From positions 1 through 64,000 of the forward strand of contig JASJDR010000011.1 in NCBI GenBank assembly GCA_030065615.1: a DNA stretch of 64,000 bases, given 5' to 3'. The position numbers were made by a program, and so were the translations under genes. The notes under the pieces were generated by a model. That model saw nothing but the letters and a program-made list of their open reading frames with translations, ran no database searches and was not told where the DNA came from. Below, piece after piece: positions 55,563 to 64,000 of the stretch (its first letter is position 1; each line of letters opens with the position of its first letter). Source of the DNA: Xenococcus sp. MO_188.B8. GTDB lineage: Bacteria > Cyanobacteriota > Cyanobacteriia > Cyanobacteriales > Xenococcaceae.

Positions 55563-56420
55563 TCAATTATTGATATTTGGATTAACCTTGATTAAATCAT
55601 AATTGCCAAAAATATTTAAAACTTCTGTACATTCTTCTAATTCCTTTAAAGCAGATTGAACTTTAGAATCGGCAACATTGCCTTCTAAATCCAGATAAAA
55701 GATATATTCCCCTAAAGAACGTTTCGTAGGACGAGATTCAATTTTACTCAGATTAATATTTCTTTCGGCAAAAATTTGTAATGGTTTTACTAAAGCCCCA
55801 GAAACATTTGCCGGCAAACTAAAAGCCAGAGAAAGATAATTACCTTGGTTAATATTCTCTAAACTAACAACCAGAAAACGAGTGCAATTATCAGGACGAT
55901 CATTAATTTTTGCTTTTAAGATCGGGACTTGATACAGTTGGGCTGCCCTAGCAGATGCGATCGCGGCAACCTGCAAATCTTGTTGCGGAAATTGTAAAGC
56001 TTCTGCAGTTGAATTAGTCGGCACTAATTTTACTTGAGGTAAAAAAGTTTCGAGCCATTTTTGACATTGACCTAATGCTTGAGGATGGGAATAAACTGTG
56101 GTGAGTTCTTCGAGAGAAGTATTCCGAGATAACAACATATGAGCAATTGGGATCGTAAAACTCCGTAGAATTTTCAGATTTGACCTTTGCCATAAAATAT
56201 CTAACGTCACAGCCACACTACCCTCAACAGAGTTTTCTACTGGCACCACAGCACAATCAGATTCTTGATTTGCTACTGCTTTTAAAGCTAAAGCAATACT
56301 CGGTTGGAGACCAAAAACCACTTCTTGATTGTGGTTTTTTCTTAACCATTCTGCATAGGCTAAGGCTGCGGTTTCCGAATAAGTACCAGTAGGACCAAGA
56401 TGGGCAATAGAAATTGTCAT
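55563..56420 (-). CDS. pheA: Prephenate dehydratase
   Basis: Converts prephenate to phenylpyruvate in phenylalanine synthesis. Catalytic domain: AHLGPTGTYSETAALAYAEW, VPVENSVEGSVAVTLD, and NCTRFLVV with the essential Thr-Arg-Phe. A C-terminal ACT domain for feedback control has SLAFSLPANVSGALVKPLQI and ESRPTKRSLGEYIFYLDLEG. 285 residues, monofunctional. Start ATG 56420. Confidence 0.95.
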   Translation of the reverse strand: MTISIAHLGPTGTYSETAALAYAEWLRKNHNQEVVFGLQPSIALALKAVANQESDCAVVPVENSVEGSVAVTLDILWQRSNLKILRSFTIPIAHMLLSRNTSLEELTTVYSHPQALGQCQKWLETFLPQVKLVPTNSTAEALQFPQQDLQVAAIASARAAQLYQVPILKAKINDRPDNCTRFLVVSLENINQGNYLSLAFSLPANVSGALVKPLQIFAERNINLSKIESRPTKRSLGEYIFYLDLEGNVADSKVQSALKELEECTEVLNIFGNYDLIKVNPNINN

Positions 56421-56535
56421 AGGGGTGATTTTTTACTTTAACGATAAAAACTATAAAGTTCTGTGTACATAATCTTTTTTGAAGAAATGTAACCTAAAAT
56501 TAATAGAGTTATCCAAAATTTAAGTTTTTTCACTT

Positions 56536-57120
56536 ATGTACGCTCGTTTTAACGCCACAGAATTAGTAAAAATACTAGCACCAGAAGCTAAAGTTCCGAT
56601 CCAACATTATCTCCGTCAACCTCACAGATTAGTTAAGGCGATCGCCAATCCTCAGTTAATGACCCAACAGTCTGATAATTTATATCAACTTAAAATGCGT
56701 CCGATTAACTTTATGGAGATTTACCATTTCCAACCAACGGTACAACTAAAAGTTAAATCTGACACGAATGGAACGGTATTTCTTAGTTCAGAAAATTGCC
56801 ATATTGAAGGCATAGATTATATTAATCGTCGTTTTTCTCTAAAACTAAAAGGAATACTTTATCCGAAAAGTATTGACAACAAAACCCTTCTTCATGGTCA
56901 AGCCGATTTAGAAGTAGGAGTAGACGTTCCTGCACCTTTGATGTTAACTCCCAAACCCCTAGTCGAAATGACAGGGAATAGCTTGCTGAAAAGTATTTTG
57001 GGTAGAATCAAGCAAAGACTAGTTACTCAATTACTTGAAGATTATCAGGAATGGGCAGCAACAGAAGTCAATCCTCAGGAGATTACGCAATCACGGCTAT
57101 CAACAGATTTTGGATTTTAG
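56536..57120 (+). CDS. DUF1997 family protein
   Basis: 194 residues: IQHYLRQPHRLVKAIANPQL, NLYQLKMRPINFMEIYHFQP, ADLEVGVDVPAPLMLTPKPL. These are the conserved blocks of the cyanobacterial and plastid DUF1997 family, a beta-rich soluble fold of unknown function. Start ATG 56536. Divergent from pheA across a 115-bp promoter region. Confidence 0.85.
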   Translation: MYARFNATELVKILAPEAKVPIQHYLRQPHRLVKAIANPQLMTQQSDNLYQLKMRPINFMEIYHFQPTVQLKVKSDTNGTVFLSSENCHIEGIDYINRRFSLKLKGILYPKSIDNKTLLHGQADLEVGVDVPAPLMLTPKPLVEMTGNSLLKSILGRIKQRLVTQLLEDYQEWAATEVNPQEITQSRLSTDFGF

Positions 57121-57370
57121 AATTGCTTCGCGATCAGCTATTAGCTTTTGTAAGGGGGATTAAACTAGGTTTATAGCTGATAACTTAAAGTTGGTTAAAA
57201 TAAGTTATCAAGCAAAATTTTTTCCCAGTTCCCAATCCCTATTTTTCACAGCTACTTATAATTTTGTTTTGAAACTTGCTGCTGTTAACATCGTCTAATA
57301 AATTAAGTTATCTAAACCAATAAGATATTTCTCAACCGCTGATTTCGCTTACTCCTGATTGCTAAACATT

Positions 57371-57829
57371 ATGTTCTCTATTTTTTCTTCTTTTAACTCG
57401 GTTTTGCGTCTCAAATTTATTCCTATTGTTTCTGCTACGGTCATCAGCGTCATTGCAATTATAGTTAGTCCTCAGTATCTAGAAGCACAAAATATTACAG
57501 ATGGTGGTTCAATTACAATTCGTTCTGATTCTCAAGAAGCTAATTCTGAAACAGGAGTAATCACGGCTCAAGGAAATGTCAGGATCAACTATCCCAGTAG
57601 ACAAATTCAAGCTACCGCCACTCAAGCGCAATACTATAGTCGAGAGCGTCGTTTAGTTCTCAATGGCAATGTCTATGTTATCCAAGAAGGGAATAGCATC
57701 CGTGCAGAAAGCATGACTTATTTAATAGATGAAGGTCGTTTTATTGCCACCCCTAGAGCGGATCGTCAGGTAGAATCTACCTATGTTGTGACAGAACCAA
57801 TCAATGAGCAGTCAACAGAAGATTTTTAG
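57371..57829 (+). CDS. lptA: LptA/OstA-like LPS transport protein
   Basis: 152 residues with an N-terminal signal/anchor (FIPIVSATVISVIAIIVS) and an OstA beta-jellyroll domain (SDSQEANSETGVITAQGNVR, QATATQAQYYSRERRLVLNG, IRAESMTYLIDEGRF). Part of the periplasmic bridge that carries lipopolysaccharide to the outer membrane. The start is the ATG at 57371; the longer frame begins with TTG. lptB follows 114 bp later, as in other cyanobacteria. Confidence 0.85.
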   Translation: MFSIFSSFNSVLRLKFIPIVSATVISVIAIIVSPQYLEAQNITDGGSITIRSDSQEANSETGVITAQGNVRINYPSRQIQATATQAQYYSRERRLVLNGNVYVIQEGNSIRAESMTYLIDEGRFIATPRADRQVESTYVVTEPINEQSTEDF

Positions 57830-57943
57830 GGATGAAGCATGAGCAGCGGTGCTTTACGCTTGTTCTGATAAGGTGAGGAATCTCGATCCTCATAATTTGT
57901 CCTTCACTTGCCCTTCCATGGGGATAATTCATCGTTTAAGTCT

Positions 57944-58672
57944 ATGGGTTTAATTTTAGACAATATTCATAAATCCTACGGCAAGAAAGATATTGTCAGT
58001 CGGGTTAATATCAGAGTTTTGCCAGGAGAAATCGTGGGTTTGCTTGGTCCTAATGGTGCAGGGAAAACTACTACTTTCTACATTGCTACTGGTTTAGTTA
58101 AGCCAAATCAGGGTAAAGTTTTGCTCAACGACAAAGACATAACATCTTTCCCTCTTCACCAAAGAGCGAGGATGGGCATCGGTTATCTAACTCAACAAGC
58201 GAGCATTTTCCGTAATCTTACAGTTAAAAAAAATATTCAATTGGTGTTAGAGCAAACAAAAATACCCCGTCCTTTAAGACCAATTCGTCTTAACCAACTA
58301 TTGCAGGAGTTTCGTTTGGAAAAGGCAGCCAATACTCTGGGTTTCCAGATATCTGGAGGAGAAAGACGACGTACCGAATTAGCTAGAGCCTTAGCTGTGG
58401 GTATAGATGGACCTAAATTTTTACTGTTAGATGAACCTTTTGCCGGAGTAGATCCGATCGCTGTAGCCGAAATTCAAGAAATGATTGCCCGTTTACGCGA
58501 TCGCCAAATTGGGATTTTAATTACAGATCATAATGTCCGAGAAACCCTAGCCATTACCAATCGTTCTTATATTATGCGGGATGGTCAGATTTTAGCTTCA
58601 GGAACTTCGGAAGAACTTTATAATAATGCCCTAGTCAGACAATATTATTTAGGCGATCGTTTTAGAATCTAA
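57944..58672 (+). CDS. lptB: LPS export ABC transporter ATPase LptB
   Basis: 242 residues. GLLGPNGAGKTTTFYIATGL (Walker A), LTQQASIFRNLTVKKNI (Q-loop with the LptB-type wording), QISGGERRRTELARAL (signature), FLLLDEPFAGVDPIAV (Walker B) and DHNVRETL (switch His). Works with LptF/LptG, which are not in the window. ATG 57944 matches the usual N terminus MGLILDNIHKSYG; the longer frame starts with TTG. Confidence 0.94.
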   Translation: MGLILDNIHKSYGKKDIVSRVNIRVLPGEIVGLLGPNGAGKTTTFYIATGLVKPNQGKVLLNDKDITSFPLHQRARMGIGYLTQQASIFRNLTVKKNIQLVLEQTKIPRPLRPIRLNQLLQEFRLEKAANTLGFQISGGERRRTELARALAVGIDGPKFLLLDEPFAGVDPIAVAEIQEMIARLRDRQIGILITDHNVRETLAITNRSYIMRDGQILASGTSEELYNNALVRQYYLGDRFRI

Positions 58673-58702
58673 GGAAAGAGGAACCAGAAAAAACTCCTTT
58701 TT

Positions 58703-58939
58703 TTATACAGTACCTAACTGGCTCTCAGCAAGCTCTCGGATCAGTAGGATTCGAGATTGGATATAGGTCTGAGCAAATTTGAGTTCTCCAGCAGTAAGTA
58801 CATTTTGCTGCTCAAGTTTATCTTGTATCTGTCTCGTTAGCTCAAGATCGCTTAATTCCAAAAGAGAATTGGTCTGTATTCCCACGATGGAAAGCCAGAT
58901 CTGGCGTAACGTTAGACTATCTACCATATTTAGTTTCAT
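58703..58939 (-). CDS. Small helical protein of unknown function
   Basis: 78 residues, ATG 58939. Leucine-rich and helical (SLTLRQIWLSIVGIQTNSLL, DLELTRQIQDKLEQQNVLTA, YIQSRILLIRELAESQL). No motif recognised. Convergent with lptB, 30 bp apart. Confidence 0.55.
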   Translation of the reverse strand: MKLNMVDSLTLRQIWLSIVGIQTNSLLELSDLELTRQIQDKLEQQNVLTAGELKFAQTYIQSRILLIRELAESQLGTV

Positions 58940-59164
58940 TGTTGGAGACAATTATTAAGTCGGATCGAATTCTGTACATTTGCTTATCTTTTAGATAATT
59001 TGACTTGACAATTCATCAGGAAAAATACTTAGATATTTATCACTCTGTCAAAGAATACAGTATTTATACTGTAAATCTTCTTAATGAAAAGTACATAAGC
59101 TATTGATATTTCTAAACTTTTAGCGTTTTTTCAAACTATTACCATAGGTTTAACCACTGTTTTC

Positions 59165-59359
59165 TTACAAAAAATAATTACGCAAGTACTGTATAGACTG
59201 TCTTCCTAACTTTAGAGCCTTTTTCGCCGTAGGATAAATCTCATCAGGTTGATAAATTGAACCATCCCCGAAAATTATGGCATACTGGTAGCATTTTTCA
59301 CTTTTATAGTAAACCATTAGGATGACATTGCTAATAGATATTAAATGTTCAATCTTCAA
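59165..59359 (-). CDS. Small conserved-looking cyanobacterial protein
   Basis: Up to 64 residues. From about the ATG at 59317 the chain reads VYYKSEKCYQYAIIFGDGSI, YQPDEIYPTAKKALKLGRQS, a phrase typical of small cyanobacterial proteins with a ...YPTAEAALKAGREWI ending. The longer frame starts with TTG. Function unknown; solitary in AT-rich DNA. Confidence 0.55.
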   Translation of the reverse strand: MKIEHLISISNVILMVYYKSEKCYQYAIIFGDGSIYQPDEIYPTAKKALKLGRQSIQYLRNYFL

Positions 59360-59642
59360 TCTATATTACTCTCATATTCAAATGTTTTGCTGATATTATT
59401 TAGTTTCTCATAGGTAGTGGCAGCAATTAAGTGATCTAGGACACTATCTCAAGTAGTTATTTTTTCTTGATTAATTTATTAATTGTTATTATCGGTATTA
59501 GCTCAATTAAAGAGAATGTTCTGAGCTGAGATAATACTCAAGCGATTGTGTTGGCTAGAGCACTAGTGCCACATCGCTTTTACGGCGGGGTCTTTTTGAG
59601 ATTTGACCATCTATCAAGAGATCAGAGGTCAACTAAGCCAGG

Positions 59643-60446
59643 TTAGGGATTCCCGAAACCTCCTAAAAATGATTGATTAAAATTATTAGCAGCCTGACTT
59701 GCCTGAATAACAGACTGAGAAAAGATTTGAAAAGCCTGACGAATTTCTGATTCGCTATTGCCAGGGGTTAGAATCCATTCATCTCTAATTCCCATAGTTT
59801 GAAACACTTGATTAAAATTAGTGTATTCGTTATCAATCCCCATGGCCGCAATAATATGATTTTCTGACTTCAGCATATCTTCGACCACCGCCGCAACGTC
59901 TTTCGCATTAGCTCTGCGAGAGCCTTCATCACTACCATCAGTAATAATCAGAGTGATAGTGCGGACAGGGACTCCATTATCGGCCAATTCTTGGGACTTT
60001 GCCAACACAGTCCCCAATAACACTAAAGTCTGATCGTACAAAGGCGTTCCCAAATTAGGATTATAGTTTTTAGTGTCCATCCTGACAGCTTGAGGTAGCG
60101 GCAAGTAAGGAAAAAGGACAAAGCCATTAAGATAGCGAGTATGGATTAAGATATTGTCTTGCTGAGGTGAATCTATCAAAGCATCCAATACCGAGTTATG
60201 TCCTCCTCTAACTGCTTGAGTATTTCCACTAAAGCGAATCGAACCAGAATCATCAGGCATAATTGTTATCAGCACTACTTCACTAGCCGTAACATCATCG
60301 ACGTTGATCCCTAAACCTGCTTGGATTTGGGCACCAATATCAATAATATTGAGAGCTTGCATCGAGGCTTGGGAAAGTAAGCCTTCATCTTGAGCATTTT
60401 GGAATAGATTATTTAGATTGGGAGCAGAATTGTTATTCATGGTCAT
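59643..60446 (-). CDS. von Willebrand factor A domain protein
   Basis: 267 residues with a complete MIDAS set: DDSGSI near residue 67, GTPLYD near 140 and TDGSDEGS near 180. Metal-dependent protein-protein interaction domain. The N terminus is Asn/Gln-rich. Two adjacent ATGs (60446 and 60440) are possible. It is the last of three same-strand genes (kinase-like, isochorismatase, vWA), although a dispersed repeat separates it from the isochorismatase. Confidence 0.85.
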   Translation of the reverse strand: MTMNNNSAPNLNNLFQNAQDEGLLSQASMQALNIIDIGAQIQAGLGINVDDVTASEVVLITIMPDDSGSIRFSGNTQAVRGGHNSVLDALIDSPQQDNILIHTRYLNGFVLFPYLPLPQAVRMDTKNYNPNLGTPLYDQTLVLLGTVLAKSQELADNGVPVRTITLIITDGSDEGSRRANAKDVAAVVEDMLKSENHIIAAMGIDNEYTNFNQVFQTMGIRDEWILTPGNSESEIRQAFQIFSQSVIQASQAANNFNQSFLGGFGNP

Positions 60447-60482
60447 TTTTCAGTAAATAAAATTTTTGATTATGTAGAGGCG

Positions 60483-60665
60483 ATCTCTTGGTGCGCGACG
60501 CGAAGCTAGTCCTTTAGGGCATTCCCTTGCCCAGAACACGGAGCTGGGTAAACGTCTTTGGCCGCCCTAAACCTAAAGGGTACCGCTCCGCATAAGGATA
60601 CCGCTCGCACGCCCCGAAGGTAGTCCTTTAGGATAACGCGGGGTCGCACCGCTTCGCGATTCGCC
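60483..60665. repeat. Dispersed repeat block upstream of the vWA gene
   Basis: Words shared with other blocks: CTCTTGGTGCGCG, CCCAGAACACGGAGCTGGG (60530-60548), GCCGCCCTAAACCTAAAGGG, CCTTTAGGATAACGCGGGG and GTCGCACCGCTTCGCG. It fills nearly the whole gap between two genes of one strand. Confidence 0.8.
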
Positions 60666-60673
60666 CCTACGGA

Positions 60674-61723
60674 TTAGAAAGAAATGCCCGACCAAGTATC
60701 GAGAGGTTCAGTAGATTTCACAATATGCATTCCTGCATCGGCAAAGCGTTGGAAAGCAGCATTAGCTTGAGCAGTAAAATCAACGACTCCAGGAACCACC
60801 ACAGGCGAAGTACAATCTTCTAGGAGATAAACTTTCTGCGCTAGTTTGGGATCTTGAACTTGGATTTCACTAAGTAAGTCTTCAATAGTCCAGGCAACAC
60901 AATGGCTTTTAGCTTGACCGGCAATTATTACCACATCAAACTCTAATAACTTTTGAATAAAGCGAGTGTTTTTCTGCGCAATAGGACGACCATCAGAGCC
61001 TTCGAGGACTTCGGGACGTAATACCGAGTAGTTTTCTGTTAAAGGATTACCGCCTTTAATTTCAAAGCGAGTTTGGCTATTACGAGCTAAATTATGGAAA
61101 AATAGGGCTTCTTCTACTCCAGAAACCAAAGCATGACCAATTCCCCCCAGTAACGCATGGTAAGGCCAAACTGTCAGGGGATATTTACCCTCATCGCTGA
61201 GTTTTTTCACATAATGTAAGGCGTGTTTCTGTAAAGCTAGATAATTGCCATTCGCTAGACTATAGGCGATCGCAGGATTAACTTGCCAAACTCCTTTCTG
61301 GACGTCATCTAGGGAAATAGTAGTTGCGGCTGGAATCGGATGTTCTCCGCGATCATTTATCCAAAAAACCGGATGAAAGATTTGACATGCGGTATGGGTA
61401 TCCATCGTCGGGGCGATTTCGGTAATCAAACCTAAATTGCGGTAGATGAATTCGCATAATCGGATATTATCTGCGATCGCGCCTTGACCAGAAGTTCCCG
61501 CAACAAATAATTCAAAGTCAGGTAGACAAAAAGTATTTTGTACATCAATCGCCATCAAACAAATACGAGTTTTGTCTTTAGCAGCCGGTTGCAGATGATG
61601 TTGTTTTGCCCAGTCTTTGGCTTTGATCGCTCTTTGTTGGTAAGGCACTCGCCAAACCGTTTCTAATTTTTTGGCGTCAAAGTGGGGTGGAATCGGTAAT
61701 TGGGTAGTGGTTTGTTTAATCAT
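60674..61723 (-). CDS. Isochorismatase-fold hydrolase, long form
   Basis: 349 residues. The core matches cysteine hydrolases: MAIDVQNTFCLP with the Asp, a Lys candidate in LQKHALHYVKK, and GQAKSHCVAWTIEDL with the Cys. It is much longer than the usual 180-220 residues because of an N-terminal extension (about 50 residues) and inserts around WPYHALLGGIGHALV. Substrate unknown; nicotinamidase-like chemistry is possible. Start ATG 61723. Lies between the kinase-like and vWA genes. Confidence 0.82.
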   Translation of the reverse strand: MIKQTTTQLPIPPHFDAKKLETVWRVPYQQRAIKAKDWAKQHHLQPAAKDKTRICLMAIDVQNTFCLPDFELFVAGTSGQGAIADNIRLCEFIYRNLGLITEIAPTMDTHTACQIFHPVFWINDRGEHPIPAATTISLDDVQKGVWQVNPAIAYSLANGNYLALQKHALHYVKKLSDEGKYPLTVWPYHALLGGIGHALVSGVEEALFFHNLARNSQTRFEIKGGNPLTENYSVLRPEVLEGSDGRPIAQKNTRFIQKLLEFDVVIIAGQAKSHCVAWTIEDLLSEIQVQDPKLAQKVYLLEDCTSPVVVPGVVDFTAQANAAFQRFADAGMHIVKSTEPLDTWSGISF

Positions 61724-61829
61724 ATTTAAATCTAATAAATTATTGAGTTAAACCGCGTCTCATTTGAAAACCTTAGTTTTCGTAATGTGTTAGGAAAAGA
61801 AAAAAGGTTTTACAGGATCTATTTTTATT

Positions 61830-62257
61830 TAGGACTTACGCAGATTGCTCAAGGATATTAATAAAGATATAAGAGCAATTGCTTTCAAAAAAGATTTTTG
61901 ATTTTAGGAAATTTTACAACTACCTAGTACTCCACCAATTTTGAATTGAGGGATAGGGGCAAGCAGGAGAAGCTTCGGGAGCAGCGGTCAGACCCCGGGT
62001 CGCCGTTAGGCGCAAGGGAATGCTGACCAAGAGAAGGGGAAGCAGGGGGAGATTCTTCCCCAGATTTATTCCTCAAAAAAAAGTTGGCGCTCTACTAGAA
62101 AATAATAATTTTCCAACTGACTAGTTAACACTTCGCCGGGGGCCTGGGGCGGGCGTAGCGCCCCAGTGGGGGGTTTGGGGGGCAAGTCCCCCAACAAGAC
62201 TTTTGGATTTGATCTGAATATTTGCAAAGTAATGACATTAATTTTGCGTAAGTCCTA
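61830..62257. mobile_element. 428-bp non-autonomous element with 13-bp inverted ends and 6-bp flanking repeat
   Basis: TAGGACTTACGCA at 61830-61842 is the exact inverse of TGCGTAAGTCCTA at 62245-62257. TTTATT flanks both ends directly. The interior is non-coding: a GC-rich dispersed repeat (GCAGCGGTCAGACCCCGGGT region), a purine-rich run and GGGGGTTTGGGGGGCAAG. The ends look like transposase-recognised termini. Confidence 0.75.
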
Positions 62258-62297
62258 TTTATTATTTAAAAACTCCAGTTTTGAATGTGGACGCGGT

Positions 62298-64000
62298 TTA
62301 ACTAATTTGCAAAAGATAAATTTCTTGTTGTTTGATGACATAGAGTCCATGAGGAGCTGCTATTAAGTCACAACTAGAATCAACAAAGGGTTCCGTATCA
62401 AGAAATTCATTAGTAATCACGATTTGACCGTTTTGAGGTGCGAGACGGACGACACCTTCATCGGTAGCAGCTAGCAGAAAATTACCCACAGCGCATTTAC
62501 CATCTAAATTGGCTAGCCAAGAAGATTTATTAAGTGGTTCTTGCATTGTAGCTGCGATCGCGCCATTAGGTTGAATCACCGCACAATGATGAACAATTTG
62601 ACCTTGTTCTTGAATCGCCCAGAAGAACCAACACAGCTCGGAAGTAAAGACACAATTAGCATCCAGCAGTTGACCTGACCAACGGGGTAGTTGCACTCGG
62701 TCATTAATACCGCGATGTTGAGCATCAAAAACAAAAGCAATATGCAGATTACTGGCGCTATAAAAACCAAAACCAAAATCAGAGCCAACCCAGAATTGAG
62801 TTTGTCCTGCTAAGACGTCACCGATATATTCTGCTCCTAAGTAACCATCTCGTAATAATTGACCATTATGTAACCAGTAACGACAAGATTGGTTAGTGGC
62901 AAATTGAGTAATTCCGTGATAACTATCGACAGGAAGGCTATTAGGTGAATTACCAGGCTTTAAGGTGATTACGCGATCTTGTTTGCCAATTAAGGTAGTC
63001 TGACTCTGAAGCTCAAAACGCAGGTAAGGATCGAGATCGCCACTCAAAACAATAGAATCGTCTTCTCGTTTGTAATGGTCCTGTTCATAGTACAGCCAGC
63101 GTAAAGATGAGTCCGCATACTGGGCGGTAAGAATTAAACCCGATGTCGTAAATATGTGTTGGGCTGTGACTTTACCCTGAACTACAGTTACAGGAACAAT
63201 GGTAACGCAGTCAGGACAACTAGAACGAGCATATTCTCTGCCACAGTGGTTACAGGTTTGCCAGTGTAAATTATTTAAGAGATTAAGGGGAAATTCCTGT
63301 CTCAGATCCTGCTCAAATACCTGGGTAAAATGATGCAAGAGCTCATCAGGTAACACCTGGTAAGGAATTGCTGGTTTGGGATATTTCACTTCGGGATGAA
63401 ACACTGTAATCCGTTTTAAAGGTCGGGCATCTTGGGGAATTCGCCGCGATGGATCTTGAGGTCGATAAACACCACCATAGGGAGAAACCAAGAGCAGACA
63501 TTGCATCAGCATGACATTGAAGGCATACCAATCAGAGTCTCTTGAATAGGGTTTGTATAAACTTAATTGATTCCCTTGAAGGTCACATAGGAGAGGATCT
63601 AGAAACCTGGCGGTGAATACGGGACAAGGAAAAGAACCGTATTGAAAGGAATCAGCATCAATAATATAAGCTTGGTTATCTTTGACCAGCACATTCAAAT
63701 CATTGAAGTCGCCAATAACTACTTGGGCTAAATGCAGTTGAGCAACTGTTTGATGTAAGTCGTGGAAGATTTGTACGACTGTTTGACCAGAAATTCCTGC
63801 CTGACGAAAGCTGCGCTGACTATATTTCATTAAAACCTCTGCACCTGTTAGAAGTTGCATGGTATAACCGAGAATATTGTTCCCCGAGCTATCTGTAACT
63901 AAATTTTGGGGTTGAATTACCTTACTAGGAACCTGGGTAGGAAATTGAGGTAATTTATGCTGATGTTGTGCCAAGCGTATTTGGGCGGCTTGTTGTTGCT
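62298..64000 (-). CDS. Protein-kinase-like protein with zinc ribbon (5' end outside window)
   Basis: The frame runs off the window. The visible 566 residues start in a Gln-rich stretch. The kinase C-lobe has VIGDFNDLNVLV (catalytic-loop equivalent, Asp and Asn kept) and AYIIDADSFQYG (DFG equivalent as DAD). A zinc ribbon follows near residue 250 (CNHCGREYARSSCPDC). The rest is a beta-rich domain with repeated short strands, perhaps a propeller. This kinase subtype is often found beside vWA proteins in bacteria, and one lies two genes downstream. Activity plausible, substrates unknown. Confidence 0.78.
   Translation of the reverse strand, partial: QQQAAQIRLAQHQHKLPQFPTQVPSKVIQPQNLVTDSSGNNILGYTMQLLTGAEVLMKYSQRSFRQAGISGQTVVQIFHDLHQTVAQLHLAQVVIGDFNDLNVLVKDNQAYIIDADSFQYGSFPCPVFTARFLDPLLCDLQGNQLSLYKPYSRDSDWYAFNVMLMQCLLLVSPYGGVYRPQDPSRRIPQDARPLKRITVFHPEVKYPKPAIPYQVLPDELLHHFTQVFEQDLRQEFPLNLLNNLHWQTCNHCGREYARSSCPDCVTIVPVTVVQGKVTAQHIFTTSGLILTAQYADSSLRWLYYEQDHYKREDDSIVLSGDLDPYLRFELQSQTTLIGKQDRVITLKPGNSPNSLPVDSYHGITQFATNQSCRYWLHNGQLLRDGYLGAEYIGDVLAGQTQFWVGSDFGFGFYSASNLHIAFVFDAQHRGINDRVQLPRWSGQLLDANCVFTSELCWFFWAIQEQGQIVHHCAVIQPNGAIAATMQEPLNKSSWLANLDGKCAVGNFLLAATDEGVVRLAPQNGQIVITNEFLDTEPFVDSSCDLIAAPHGLYVIKQQEIYLLQIS

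Noticed and set aside
62166-62366. 66-codon plus frame across the right end of the 428-bp element
   Set aside because: Crosses the element border and the 3' end of the kinase-like gene; artefact.

Overview
The window reads as chromosomal DNA of an AT-rich cyanobacterium. The octamer GCGATCGC (HIP1) recurs throughout, both inside and between genes. Heptad short tandem repeats lie between genes. The gene content is typical of cyanobacteria: an NblA-family protein, an acyl-ACP synthetase, the rimO-crhR pair, and DUF1997 and DUF4278 proteins. The many palindromic repeats, decayed genes and STAND/TIR-type proteins suggest a large-genome, morphologically complex or colonial lineage, but I cannot name a genus.

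Layout. 1-5.2 kb: threonine synthase (cut by the window edge), a DEAD-box RNA helicase behind rimO, and an NB-ARC ATPase. 5.9-11.1 kb: two exported or surface proteins, one with a carbohydrate-binding-like domain and one TpsA-like haemagglutinin. 11.1-17.6 kb: a mercuric-reductase-like flavoprotein with a TVP38 membrane protein, an acyl-ACP/CoA synthetase, and an SbmA/YddA-type ABC transporter. 17.6-21.1 kb: repeat-rich DNA around hypA and hypB. 21.2-26.2 kb: a two-gene module of a giant tubulin-like protein and a zinc ribbon/TM/solute-binding/OmpA fusion. 26.2-34.6 kb: small enzymes, a lysE gene broken by a 53-bp repeat insertion, a beta-lactamase-like protein with a repeat translated in frame, a secreted protein and nblA. 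35.0-36.6 kb: a TIR / mid-protein Tat / formylglycine-enzyme-fold protein whose 3' end looks like the variable region of a diversity-generating retroelement. 36.6-38.5 kb: toxin-antitoxin remnants and repeats. 38.5-49.3 kb: a glycosyltransferase, a PLP decarboxylase, a stress protein, small proteins, an oligopeptide-binding lipoprotein and Uma2 nucleases. 49.7-53.7 kb: two adjacent AAA-like ATPases, the second fused across a membrane segment to an amino-acid-receptor-like domain. 53.7-64 kb: a Phd/PIN pair, mazG, pheA, DUF1997, lptA-lptB, and a same-strand series of kinase-like protein, isochorismatase-fold hydrolase and vWA protein.

How it works together. Core metabolic and envelope genes alternate with an accessory layer of signalling or conflict-type proteins (NB-ARC, TIR-FGE, AAA-receptor, tubulin-like/OmpA, vWA/kinase). 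Between them lies dense mobile-repeat debris: several modular GC-rich palindromic repeats, two related MITE copies, and a 428-bp element with terminal inverted repeats. The two observations I would follow first are the probable DGR target at 36.5 kb with no reverse transcriptase in the window, and the tubulin-like plus OmpA-fusion module at 21-26 kb.
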